A stretch of 64,000 bases of DNA, taken from Portibacter lacus. Its GTDB lineage: Bacteria > Bacteroidota > Bacteroidia > Chitinophagales > Saprospiraceae. Numbering within the stretch: the first letter of the stretch is position 1; the number at the start of each line of letters is the position of its first letter. Position numbers and translations under genes: made by a program. Under the pieces are notes generated by a model, which was not told the DNA's origin, made no database searches, and saw only the letters and a list, made by a program, of their open reading frames with translations. The stretch is taken from assembly GCF_021533215.1 (NCBI RefSeq), contig NZ_JAJNKA010000008.1, positions 62,001 through 126,000 of the forward strand, written 5' to 3'. Below, one piece after another: positions 1 through 7,581 of the stretch.

Positions 1-1
1 G

Positions 2-55
2 TTACACTTCATTACTGCAGATGGCGTAGTACAAAAAGAGCTTATTAAGATTTAA
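2..55 (+). CDS. C-terminal end of a probable type IX-secreted protein (partial)
   Basis: An open frame enters from the left edge and stops with TAA at 53-55, giving the tail LHFITADGVVQKELIKI. The pattern of a hydrophobic strand, a T/N-A/N-D-G turn and a final basic-hydrophobic K(E/K)LI-K-I strand is what the last residues of type A type IX secretion sorting domains look like. Only 17 residues are visible, so the rest of the protein and its function are unknown. A strong terminator hairpin follows 25 nt later, which supports this being a real gene end. Confidence 0.55.
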   Translation, partial: LHFITADGVVQKELIKI

Positions 56-80
56 CAATCGTTAACTTTATAGATACAAT

Positions 81-114
81 AAAGGTTCTGTTGGAAACAA
101 CAGGACCTTTTTTT
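81..114 (+). terminator. Rho-independent terminator
   Basis: A 13-bp stem (AAAGGTTCTGTTG and CAACAGGACCTTT, one G-U pair) closes a GAAA tetraloop and runs into a T-rich tail. It lies between the plus-strand partial gene and the convergent phosphoribosyltransferase gene. The T run is only on the plus-strand side, so it mainly serves the upstream partial gene. Confidence 0.85.
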
Positions 115-116
115 AT

Positions 117-611
117 TTACTCGAGGTCAACGCTATAATTACCTTTGTTCTTGATATCAACTTTAATGTGTTCTTTCACAGTGGTCGCAAGTTCTAAACC
201 CATGTAGTCAACTTTTACAGGGAAGCTTTTGTGTTTCCTATTGACTAAAACCATTACTTGGACTCTCTTAGGTAAGATATTTAGTAAGGGTTTGAATGCG
301 TAAAATAGTGAACGACCAGTATTGGCAACATCGTCTATAATGATGATAACTTTCCCTTTTAGGTTCTGAACACCTTCTTCTATAATAGCTTCCTCTTTAT
401 TAGGATACTTTGGATCTAGGGTAATTCTTCGAATGGAGATAGGATTAGGGTAGATTAATGCCATTTCGGCCTTGAGCAATTCTGCTAGCGTATAACCATT
501 GTTATTCATACCGAGCAGTATGATTTCTTTTTCATCAAAATTGTACTCTAGAATTTCTATAGCTACTCGCTTGATTTTTTGCTGAACCTGTACGTTATCT
601 AATACATTCAT
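117..611 (-). CDS. Phosphoribosyltransferase family protein (PyrR-like fold)
   Basis: 164 residues of the type I phosphoribosyltransferase fold. The PRPP-binding loop is VIIIIDDVANTGRS at residues 88-101, with the two acidic residues and the TGR(S/T) turn expected for the family. The N-terminal part resembles PyrR and hypoxanthine phosphoribosyltransferases, but the protein is shorter than typical PyrR (about 180) and I cannot name its base substrate. It is monocistronic and divergent from the Fe-S oxidoreductase operon. An exact TAnnTTTG element lies 19 nt upstream of the start. Likely cytoplasmic nucleotide salvage or pyrimidine-related regulation. Confidence 0.85.
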   Translation of the reverse strand: MNVLDNVQVQQKIKRVAIEILEYNFDEKEIILLGMNNNGYTLAELLKAEMALIYPNPISIRRITLDPKYPNKEEAIIEEGVQNLKGKVIIIIDDVANTGRSLFYAFKPLLNILPKRVQVMVLVNRKHKSFPVKVDYMGLELATTVKEHIKVDIKNKGNYSVDLE

Positions 612-629
612 TTTCTAAAAGATTATGGA

Positions 630-637
630 CAAATGTA
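630..637 (-). promoter_or_regulatory. Candidate -7 element (TACATTTG) for the phosphoribosyltransferase gene
   Basis: On the minus strand this reads TACATTTG, an exact match to the Bacteroidota -7 consensus TAnnTTTG, about 19 nt before the start codon at 611. No clear TTG -33 element is found at 17-23 nt, so the call rests on the -7 match and its position. Confidence 0.4.
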
Positions 638-715
638 CAGAAAACGTAGTTTCATCGTGAAAATCTTTTAACTTTAAAGAGATTTATTTTTAAGTTATCG
701 AATTAAATATGCATT

Positions 716-732
716 TTTGACTCAGAGTCAAA
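716..732. promoter_or_regulatory. 17-bp palindrome upstream of the Fe-S oxidoreductase operon
   Basis: TTTGACTC-A-GAGTCAAA is a perfect inverted repeat with a one-base centre, ending 16 nt before the ATG at 749. The symmetry and its place in the divergent promoter region suit an operator for a dimeric regulator. The cognate regulator is not identifiable from this window. Confidence 0.45.
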
Positions 733-748
733 TTTTATATTCTATACT

Positions 749-2101
749 ATGGGTTTAGGACAAATTATATTTATCATCATTACATTTGCTGCTTTCTATT
801 TAGCGTATAAGCAATTTTCGAAATTGAGAGCTAATATTTTTTTGGGAAAGCCCGAAACCACTGAAGGAGACGAGAGTCAGAGGTGGAAGAATGTTTTTCT
901 TGTTGCCTTTGGTCAGAAAAAGATGTTCAAGAATCTGATCCCAGCAGTTTTTCATTTCTTTATATATGCAGCATTTTTACTAACTCAAGTTGAGTTAGTA
1001 GAGATTCTAATTGATGGAATTTTCGGAGTACATCGTTTTTTCGCTCCGTATCTCGGAGGGCTGTATACATTTCTGATTAATTTCATAGAAGTGCTTTCAG
1101 TACTTGCGTTTGTTGCTACCATTGTCTTTTTGGCAAGAAGGAATTTATTGAAAATTCCAAGGTTTGTAAAATCAGAAATGAATGGATGGCCTAAGTTAGA
1201 TGCTAATTTGATTTTATTCGGTGAGTTAGCTTTGCTAATCGGTATTTTTAGTATGAATGGAGCGGATGTTGCCTTACAAAAACTAGATCCTGCTCATTAT
1301 CCAGATACTGGTTACTTGGCTATTAGTAGTACTTTCTCACCATTTATTTTTGATGGTCTTCCTGAAGGTGTATTGGTGGTGATAGAGCGGTTTGGCTGGT
1401 GGTTGCATATTCTTACCGTTTATGTTTTTCTGAATTACCTGCCTAAGTCTAAGCACTTGCACATCATGTTTGCTTTTCCTAATGTTTATTATGCCAAATT
1501 GAAATCAAGAGGCGAAATGGAAAATATGCCAGAAATCATGAACGAGGTGAAATCGATGATGGGACTTGCACCTGAAGCAGAAATGACGGATGAAATACCT
1601 GAGTTCGGAGCTAATGATGTCTTTGACTTATCATGGAAGAACATTTTAGGTGCATATTCTTGTACAGAATGTGGGCGATGTACAGCTCAATGTCCAGCGA
1701 ATATTACGGGAAAGAAATTATCACCGCGAAAGATTATGATGGATATCCGAGATCGAGTGACGGAAGTCAGTAAGAATCTAGAAACAGGTGATGTGAAATT
1801 TATAAATGAAGAGAAGCGGAAAGAAGGAACAGTATTGACGAAAGATAATTATGATGATGGGAAATCATTATTTGATTATATCACACGAGAAGAAATACAC
1901 GCTTGTACAACTTGTAATGCATGTGTAGAAGCTTGTCCAATCATGATAGACCCATTGGAGCCAATTTTAAAGATGAGGAGGTATGAGATATTAACAGAAT
2001 CTGCAGGTCCGGCTGATTGGACACCAATGTTTACCGCAATTGAAAATGGCGGAGCAGTATGGCAATTAGCAGATGATAGAGACGCCTGGACTAAGGAATA
2101 A
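749..2101 (+). CDS. Membrane-bound (Fe-S)-binding oxidoreductase subunit, HdrC/NarI-like
   Basis: 450 residues. The N-terminal half is a membrane domain with about five hydrophobic segments (near 4-20, 62-82, 108-128, 155-172 and 213-231) and His residues (69, 220, 236, 238) that could ligate haem, as in nitrate reductase gamma-like cytochrome b subunits. The C-terminal half carries two ferredoxin-type clusters, CTECGRCTAQCP at 305-316 and CTTCNACVEACP at 386-397. This arrangement is known from HdrC/GlpC-related quinone-linked electron-transfer proteins. The next gene encodes a CCG-domain protein, the usual partner. Inference: the pair moves electrons between the quinone pool and an unidentified cytoplasmic donor or acceptor. 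Confidence 0.85.
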   Translation: MGLGQIIFIIITFAAFYLAYKQFSKLRANIFLGKPETTEGDESQRWKNVFLVAFGQKKMFKNLIPAVFHFFIYAAFLLTQVELVEILIDGIFGVHRFFAPYLGGLYTFLINFIEVLSVLAFVATIVFLARRNLLKIPRFVKSEMNGWPKLDANLILFGELALLIGIFSMNGADVALQKLDPAHYPDTGYLAISSTFSPFIFDGLPEGVLVVIERFGWWLHILTVYVFLNYLPKSKHLHIMFAFPNVYYAKLKSRGEMENMPEIMNEVKSMMGLAPEAEMTDEIPEFGANDVFDLSWKNILGAYSCTECGRCTAQCPANITGKKLSPRKIMMDIRDRVTEVSKNLETGDVKFINEEKRKEGTVLTKDNYDDGKSLFDYITREEIHACTTCNACVEACPIMIDPLEPILKMRRYEILTESAGPADWTPMFTAIENGGAVWQLADDRDAWTKE

Positions 2102-2170
2102 ATTAAAGCATATTAGTTGATGAATGGAGACTAACATTCCATTTATTGACATCAATAGAATTATAAATAT

Positions 2171-2950
2171 ATGAATGTACCAATAATGTCAGACCTCGCA
2201 GCGGAGGGAAGGAAACCAGAAATACTTTTTTGGGTCGGTTGCGCTGGAAGTTTTGATGCTAGAGCTCAACGAGTGACTAAGGCATTGGCTACGATATTAA
2301 CGAATGTAGAGATCGATTTTGCCATTCTAGGAAACGAAGAATCATGCACTGGAGATCCAGCGAGAAGAGCAGGAAATGAATTTGTATTTCAGATGTCTGC
2401 ACTGCAAAATATCGAAATGCTGAACATGTATGAAGTGAAGAAAATCGTTACGGCATGTCCACATTGCTTTAATACATTAAAAAATGAATATCCGGCCTTA
2501 GGTGGGAACTATGAAGTCATCCATCATACTCAGTTATTGCAAGAGTTAATAGATGAAGGCAAGCTGAAAGTAGAAGGAGGTAGTTTCAAAGGAAAGAAAA
2601 TAACATATCACGATTCTTGCTACCTTGGAAGAGTTAATGGGGAGTATATGGCGCCAAGGAAAGTCTTAGAAGCTTTAGATGGCGATCTTGTGGAATTAAA
2701 GCGTTGCAAAACTAAGGGTTTATGCTGCGGAGCAGGAGGTGCTCAGATGTTCAAAGAGGATGAACCAGGTGATAAAAGAATAAATACAGAGCGAACGGAG
2801 GACATTTTAGCGTCAGATGCTACCATAGTTGCTGCAAATTGCCCATTTTGCCTGACGATGCTACAAGATGGAATCAAAGCTGTGGAAAAACAAGATGATA
2901 TCATGGTTTACGATCTTGCAGAATTAATTGTTACGAATAATCAATGGTAA
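2171..2950 (+). CDS. CCG-domain (Fe-S) oxidoreductase subunit, HdrB/LutA-like
   Basis: 259 residues with two cysteine-rich repeats. The first has C24, C59 and the pair C96/C99, with the CCG motif degraded to CTG. The second is canonical, with C150, LCCGAGG at 184-190 and CPFC at 224-227. Such CCG domains bind Fe-S clusters in heterodisulfide reductase subunit B, glycolate oxidase GlcF and lactate oxidase LutA. No membrane segment is seen, so it is probably the soluble partner of the preceding membrane Fe-S protein. The gap of 69 nt to that gene holds no terminator. The substrate is unknown. Confidence 0.85.
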   Translation: MNVPIMSDLAAEGRKPEILFWVGCAGSFDARAQRVTKALATILTNVEIDFAILGNEESCTGDPARRAGNEFVFQMSALQNIEMLNMYEVKKIVTACPHCFNTLKNEYPALGGNYEVIHHTQLLQELIDEGKLKVEGGSFKGKKITYHDSCYLGRVNGEYMAPRKVLEALDGDLVELKRCKTKGLCCGAGGAQMFKEDEPGDKRINTERTEDILASDATIVAANCPFCLTMLQDGIKAVEKQDDIMVYDLAELIVTNNQW

Positions 2951-2954
2951 ATAA

Positions 2955-3434
2955 ATGACTGATTTAATAGCGCTCGATGAAGGCTCTAAGGTATGGATAT
3001 ATCACTGTTCAGATGTCATTCCTGAAGAGAAGATACCTGAAATAAAACAACATATTTTTAATTTCGTAAGTCAGTGGGTGAGCCACAGTAGGGAGTTAAA
3101 AGCGTATGGAAATATCTTTCATAATCGCTTGCTGTGCTTGTTTGTAGATGAATCTCAGGCTGGAGCTAGTGGTTGCTCTATAGATTCTTCTGTTCGGTTT
3201 ATTAAGGACCTGGGAGCACATTATAATGTTGATTTTTTCGATAGAATGATATTTTCATATATCATAGACGACGAAGTTTATACAGCTAAAAAAGCAAAAC
3301 TTAAAGAACTCTATCTCTCTGGAGAGATTAATGATGAGACCTTATTTTTTGATCCATTGGTGAAAAATAAAGATCAATTTATAAATCACTGGTTGGTTCC
3401 ATTAGGCGATAGCTGGATGAAAAGAATGGTTTAA
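2955..3434 (+). CDS. Conserved Bacteroidota protein of unknown function
   Basis: 159 residues, 4 nt after the CCG-domain gene and so almost certainly co-transcribed with it. Relatives are often labelled 'ABC transporter ATPase' in databases, but no Walker A, Walker B or signature motif is present in this sequence, so that label is not supported. The region around residues 65-77 (VDESQAGASGCSI) is rich in small residues and an acidic pair and may be the functional site. No signal peptide or membrane helix. A role linked to the Fe-S oxidoreductase is only suggested by position. Confidence 0.75.
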   Translation: MTDLIALDEGSKVWIYHCSDVIPEEKIPEIKQHIFNFVSQWVSHSRELKAYGNIFHNRLLCLFVDESQAGASGCSIDSSVRFIKDLGAHYNVDFFDRMIFSYIIDDEVYTAKKAKLKELYLSGEINDETLFFDPLVKNKDQFINHWLVPLGDSWMKRMV

Positions 3435-3488
3435 TCGATTTTTTGATTCAAGATGGAACAGAAACCGTTTTTCTGTAGTTTATAAGGT

Positions 3489-3950
3489 ATGTTAGGAAAA
3501 GTAAAAAGTTGGCTAGGTATAGAAGGAGTTAAAATGGAAATTGAAACTCCCGAGAAGATTAAATTGATGGATGGAATCGTCAAAGGGTCTATTTTGTTTC
3601 AAAGCATGACTGATAAAAAAGTCACGAAACTAAAAGTGGAACTCATTGAGAAATACTCTAGAGGTAGAGGAAAGAGTAAGTTGATCAATGAGTACAAACT
3701 CGGCACTTTGGAAATTAATGATGAATTAGTCATTAAAGCTAATGGGCAATTAAAACTTGACTTTAAGCTCCTGTTTAATCCAAAGACCTCCGAAATGGAT
3801 AACATGGGAAGAAATCTTCTTCTACGTGGTCCTGTAGCACTAGCTAAAATGATAAAGGGCGCAAAATCAGTATACCGCATAGAAGTAGAAGCTAAAGTTC
3901 CAGGAACTGCACTTCATCCAATTGCTAAGAAAGTGATTAATTTTTATTGA
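3489..3950 (+). CDS. Spo0M / arrestin-fold-like protein
   Basis: 153 residues. The pattern of an N-terminal Lys-rich start, a segment (K-L-M-D-G-x-V-x-G-S) beginning a beta sandwich, then KVTKLKVELIEKYSRGRGKS and strands ending in lysine-rich edges resembles the Spo0M family of arrestin-like proteins found widely outside spore formers. No enzyme motif is seen. It is the last gene of the cluster and overlaps the convergent lipoprotein gene by 7 nt. Function is unknown; family assignment is moderate. Confidence 0.55.
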   Translation: MLGKVKSWLGIEGVKMEIETPEKIKLMDGIVKGSILFQSMTDKKVTKLKVELIEKYSRGRGKSKLINEYKLGTLEINDELVIKANGQLKLDFKLLFNPKTSEMDNMGRNLLLRGPVALAKMIKGAKSVYRIEVEAKVPGTALHPIAKKVINFY

Positions 3951-4822
3951 TTGCTCTTAGCTTCGATTGCCTTTAATACTTCATCTGGAGTCTTTCCTAA
4001 ATTCTCCAATGAAAATTTAGCATCATCAGCAAAATTATCTTCTGGATATTTTTCTAGAAAAAGCGTATAAGCTTTTCTTGCTTCTTCCTCATTTCCTAAT
4101 TCATTCTCCAGTGTGAATGCTTTGATAAATAACGCAGACGGTGTCTTTTTATAATCAGGATAGCCTTCGATTAATCGATCATATAAAGAAAGCGCTTTAT
4201 TATAAGTCTTTAATAATTTTGCAATCTCAGCAGCATTAAATAGATATTCAGGAGATTTTGGATCTTCAGGAGCTGATAAAGCGTAAGCTTCGCACGCATC
4301 TACATATTTGAATGCTTCATTTCTGTTGATTCCAAATTGATCAGGATTCTCTAATCGAGATTGTGTTAACCTTTCTATGATACTTGCTGGAGTATTATCG
4401 CCTAATTTTTCTTTAATCTCATTTAATTTAGGATAAGCTGGGAATCTTTTGATCAGATTGCCATAAATAACTAGCGCAGCTTCTTGCTTATTTTGCTTTT
4501 CTAGGCTCCCAGCTAACTCATATAGCCAATCAGAGCTTTTCTTGCTTCCAGGATCGCTTTTTGAGATTAAATTGGTCAAGTAACTTGAGGCAGCAGGACT
4601 TTGATTTTCTTTCGCAAGAAAATATGCTTTTTCATATACTTCTAGATCATCCTGATTATCCTTTAGGTGGGTGTTATAAGCTTTAAGCAATAGACCTACA
4701 TTCTCTGGCGTAGGTTCTGCTTTTGCTTTTTCTTCTAAAGCTGAAAAATTAGACTTGCCTTTTTGATCAGGACTACATTGAATCAAAAATATAACTGAAA
4801 AAAGGATTAAGAAACGATACAT
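3944..4822 (-). CDS. Tetratricopeptide-repeat lipoprotein
   Basis: 292 residues. The start is a lipoprotein signal with lipobox FLIQC (Cys16). The remainder is helical and shows TPR-like units, clearest near residues 105-140 and 190-275 (for example LYDRLIEGYPDYKKTPSALF and the next unit with YTLFLEKYPEDNFADDAKF), similar to the C-terminal part of YbgF/CpoB and BamD-type proteins. It is likely attached to the inner face of the outer membrane or in the periplasm as a scaffold. It is a single gene with its own promoter. Precise function unknown. Confidence 0.8.
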   Translation of the reverse strand: MYRFLILFSVIFLIQCSPDQKGKSNFSALEEKAKAEPTPENVGLLLKAYNTHLKDNQDDLEVYEKAYFLAKENQSPAASSYLTNLISKSDPGSKKSSDWLYELAGSLEKQNKQEAALVIYGNLIKRFPAYPKLNEIKEKLGDNTPASIIERLTQSRLENPDQFGINRNEAFKYVDACEAYALSAPEDPKSPEYLFNAAEIAKLLKTYNKALSLYDRLIEGYPDYKKTPSALFIKAFTLENELGNEEEARKAYTLFLEKYPEDNFADDAKFSLENLGKTPDEVLKAIEAKSNQ

Positions 4823-4846
4823 GTGCGCATTAGATTTGTTCGGCTA

Positions 4847-4877
4847 CAAAAATACTCTTCCTTATTAAACTTTACAA
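4847..4877 (-). promoter_or_regulatory. Bacteroidota-type promoter for the TPR lipoprotein gene
   Basis: On the minus strand, TTG (4877-4875) is followed after 20 nt by TATTTTTG (4854-4847). Both elements and the spacing match the known Bacteroidota consensus (TTG, 17-23 nt, TAnnTTTG). The -7 lies 24 nt upstream of the start codon. Confidence 0.6.
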
Positions 4878-4970
4878 CCTATTTGCTATTTAGTTGAGGT
4901 GTTCCGAAACAAATTTGCTCTTATGGTGAACATCTTCGAATTTGGATTACTTATAAAAGAAAGATATTAA

Positions 4971-6290
4971 ATGAATAAGGTTAACTTTTTTTGGTTTAGG
5001 AGAGATCTCAGAATTTCTGATAATGCAGGATTGTATCATATTTTAAAAAATGAGGATAATGTGATTCCTCTATTTATTTTTGATAAATCGATTCTGGATA
5101 AATTAGAACATGAAAAAGATGCAAGAGTTGAATTCATTTATGATAGCATTTCTGAATTAAAAAAACAACTTAAAGCATTTGGTTCAGACCTAATGGTCAA
5201 ATATGGAGAACCCCTTGAAATCTGGAAAGATCTCCTATCAGCATATGAAATCAACTCGATTTATACAAATAGAGACTATGAGCCATATGCTGAAAAAAGA
5301 GATTCAGCAATAAAAGAATTAATAGAAGCGGAAGGTGGCACTTTTCAATCCTTTAAGGATCATGTGATTTTTGAAACAAATGAAATACTTAAGAGTGATG
5401 GCGACCCATATGTAGTCTTTACACCGTACATGAAAAAGTGGTTAGAGAAAATAGATGATGGACCGAGCGATTTTTATTTGAAGTCTTACCCATGTGAAAA
5501 GTACTATGCTAGTTTTAATAAAGACATCGAATTTGATCTAATGAAACTAGAGGAAATGGGCTTTCAAAGAACAGACATTGAAATTCCCTCAAAAGTTATC
5601 AATCAGAAAACCATCAAAGAATATGATGAGCGTCGAAATTTTCCTGCTTTAGAAGGTACCTCTAGATTAGGAGTGCATTTTCGCTTTGGAACGATCAGCA
5701 TTCGGGAGAAGGCGAGGAAGGCTTGGGACTTAAACAAAACTTACATTAGTGAGCTGATATGGAGAGATTTCTACGCTCAGATATTGGCACAATTCCCACA
5801 TGTTGCAGAAAGGTCTTTTCGTATAAAATACGATGCGATAGAATGGAGGAATAACGAAGAGGAGTTTCAAGCATGGTGTGAAGGAAGGACCGGATATAAA
5901 ATCGTCGATGCTGGAATGCGTGAATTGAATAATACGGGATTCATGCATAATCGGGTCAGGATGATCGTTGCTAGTTTCTTAACAAAGCACTTGTTGATTG
6001 ATTGGCGTTGGGGAGAGGCATATTTTGCTTCAAAATTATTGGATTACGATCTAGCAAGTAATAATGGCGGATGGCAATGGGCAGCAGGAAGCGGTACAGA
6101 TGCAGCTCCATATTTTAGGATTTTTAATCCTTACACTCAGGTAACAAAGTTTGATAAAGATTTAAAGTATATCAATCAATGGGTCCCAGAGCACAACACT
6201 GATTCATACCCAAAAGAGATTGTGGAACACAAAGCTGCAAGAGAAAGATGCCTAGAAACATATAAGAAGGCATTAGCCGAATCAAATTAA
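4971..6290 (+). CDS. phrB: Cryptochrome/DNA photolyase (class I CPD-type)
   Basis: 439 residues. The N-terminal alpha/beta antenna-binding domain begins with FWFRRDLRISDNAGL (7-21). The C-terminal helical FAD-binding domain contains ELIWRDFYAQIL (261-272), the TGYKIVDAGMREL block (307-319) with HNRVRM (326-331), and DYDLASNNGGWQW (358-370) with the Asn expected near FAD N5. These are the hallmarks of light-driven cyclobutane pyrimidine dimer repair enzymes. Slightly shorter than the E. coli enzyme but apparently complete. A single gene, whose 3' end overlaps the convergent envelope gene by 9 nt. A signalling cryptochrome is less likely because the repair-type FAD region is intact. Confidence 0.92.
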   Translation: MNKVNFFWFRRDLRISDNAGLYHILKNEDNVIPLFIFDKSILDKLEHEKDARVEFIYDSISELKKQLKAFGSDLMVKYGEPLEIWKDLLSAYEINSIYTNRDYEPYAEKRDSAIKELIEAEGGTFQSFKDHVIFETNEILKSDGDPYVVFTPYMKKWLEKIDDGPSDFYLKSYPCEKYYASFNKDIEFDLMKLEEMGFQRTDIEIPSKVINQKTIKEYDERRNFPALEGTSRLGVHFRFGTISIREKARKAWDLNKTYISELIWRDFYAQILAQFPHVAERSFRIKYDAIEWRNNEEEFQAWCEGRTGYKIVDAGMRELNNTGFMHNRVRMIVASFLTKHLLIDWRWGEAYFASKLLDYDLASNNGGWQWAAGSGTDAAPYFRIFNPYTQVTKFDKDLKYINQWVPEHNTDSYPKEIVEHKAARERCLETYKKALAESN

Positions 6291-6857
6291 GTCTAAAGAT
6301 GCAAGTGTCTTAATATCGAATGATCCGATAGGAAGTCCGTTATTTTTTTGATAATTAACCAAGGCGGCTTTAAGATTGCTGTCTACACTCCCTTCCTTAA
6401 GCTCACTTTGCTGCCCATAACCCTTCAGATATAATTTTTTTCTTAATTCAGCGACAAGAGTGGGAGTGATATCCTCTTCACATACAACCTCTTGCCATTC
6501 AGTGTAGCCTCCTGCTATAACATCTTCGATCCATTTTATGGCTTGCCTGTGGATGATAAAATCTTTTTCCTGTGTGGTATCGATAACGGATAGGAAAGTG
6601 TAAGTAAGTTTATTTGCTTCGTTAATTAATATTGATTCTTCTTGTACGTACGGATTATCTTTTTTTGAACCAGCGTAAATTATAAGATCTATGCTATCTG
6701 TTTTAAAGATTATTTGATCTTCTATTAAGCATTTTGCATAACACTTGCCAGGTTCAGCTGGTGGGAAGTCATCATTTTTTTCGTTACGTTGACCACTGAC
6801 ATGATTTAGAATGATCAAAGAAATGAAGGTAAAAAAATAGCGCTTTAAAAGAGACAT
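6282..6857 (-). CDS. Secreted protein with a peptidoglycan-binding-like C-terminus (paralogue 1)
   Basis: 191 residues with an N-terminal signal peptide ending near VSGQ (about residue 22). Two cysteines follow (GKCYAKC, 37-43). The last 55 residues (LRKKLYLKGYG ... LKAALVNYQKNNGLP ... TLASLDL) have the spacing of a peptidoglycan-binding helical domain: Leu-rich helix, GY turn, a YQ..NGL helix and a final TL..L helix. It lies 1 nt after an upstream paralogue with the same layout, so the two arose by tandem duplication. Probably periplasmic and wall-interacting; no enzyme motif seen. Confidence 0.6.
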   Translation of the reverse strand: MSLLKRYFFTFISLIILNHVSGQRNEKNDDFPPAEPGKCYAKCLIEDQIIFKTDSIDLIIYAGSKKDNPYVQEESILINEANKLTYTFLSVIDTTQEKDFIIHRQAIKWIEDVIAGGYTEWQEVVCEEDITPTLVAELRKKLYLKGYGQQSELKEGSVDSNLKAALVNYQKNNGLPIGSFDIKTLASLDLI

Positions 6858-6858
6858 G

Positions 6859-7494
6859 TTAATATGATTTTAGATCAAGTACAGTTAATGTTTCCATATT
6901 GATAGCGCCTGAACACAGATTGTTATCTAATTGGTAATTAGTCAGTGCAAGTTTTATAGAAGGCAGCATTTTAGTATAAATATGTTTATCTGACAAATAG
7001 CCCTCCTTATAAAGTTTGAGTGAAAGTTGATAATAGAAATATTCGGTTTGATCTTCGTCGCAAATTGTAGGTAGACTGACTTCAATTTGCTCAAATTCCA
7101 ACTTGTCATTGTAGATTTCAAAATCTTTAACTTTGTGGGTGTCTATTACCGCTTGATATTGTATGATTTGCGGATTTGGATACACTAGACACCAAATAGA
7201 ATCCCTGTGTTCATCGCTATATTGCTTAGCCCAGACTTTTTCTTCACTTGGTATTTCTAGTGTTGCACTTACAACATATGGATTGTAGGCTGATGTACCA
7301 TTATAAACAAAAATTAAATTGCCGTTCTTTCTTGGTTGAAGTTTATTACAAAGCGTTTCACATTCAAGGTTATTTATGGAATCGAATTCACCAGTTTTTT
7401 CTAAGTTGCCAAAACGTTCTTGATGTGTTTTTTTACTTATCGAACAGCTGTTTAAAAAGTATATCGTAAGTATAAAGTATAAGTTGTACCGCAA
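6859..7494 (-). CDS. Lipoprotein with a peptidoglycan-binding-like C-terminus (paralogue 2)
   Basis: 211 residues. Lipobox FLNSC (Cys17) marks it as a lipoprotein. Shared with the next gene: a central Cys-x3-Cys region (ECETLCNK here), an NPYV motif, and the C-terminal series LYKEGYL ... LALTNYQLDNNL ... TLTVLDL. The paralogue downstream has a normal signal peptide instead of a lipobox, so the two may sit in different envelope positions. The pair form one operon. An exact TAnnTTTG element lies at 7528-7535 on the minus strand, about 34 nt before the start. Function unknown. Confidence 0.65.
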   Translation of the reverse strand: MRYNLYFILTIYFLNSCSISKKTHQERFGNLEKTGEFDSINNLECETLCNKLQPRKNGNLIFVYNGTSAYNPYVVSATLEIPSEEKVWAKQYSDEHRDSIWCLVYPNPQIIQYQAVIDTHKVKDFEIYNDKLEFEQIEVSLPTICDEDQTEYFYYQLSLKLYKEGYLSDKHIYTKMLPSIKLALTNYQLDNNLCSGAINMETLTVLDLKSY

Positions 7495-7527
7495 GACAAA
7501 GTGTATGTGTTATTGAATTAAGTTTCA

Positions 7528-7535
7528 CAAACTTA
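7528..7535 (-). promoter_or_regulatory. Candidate -7 element for the tandem envelope genes
   Basis: Minus strand reads TAAGTTTG, an exact TAnnTTTG match 33 nt upstream of the start codon at 7494. The nearest TTG is only 14 nt further upstream, short for a -33, so confidence is modest. Confidence 0.35.
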
Positions 7536-7581
7536 GTACTTTATATAATCAAATTTTATAATTTACTTAGAAATTGACCAA

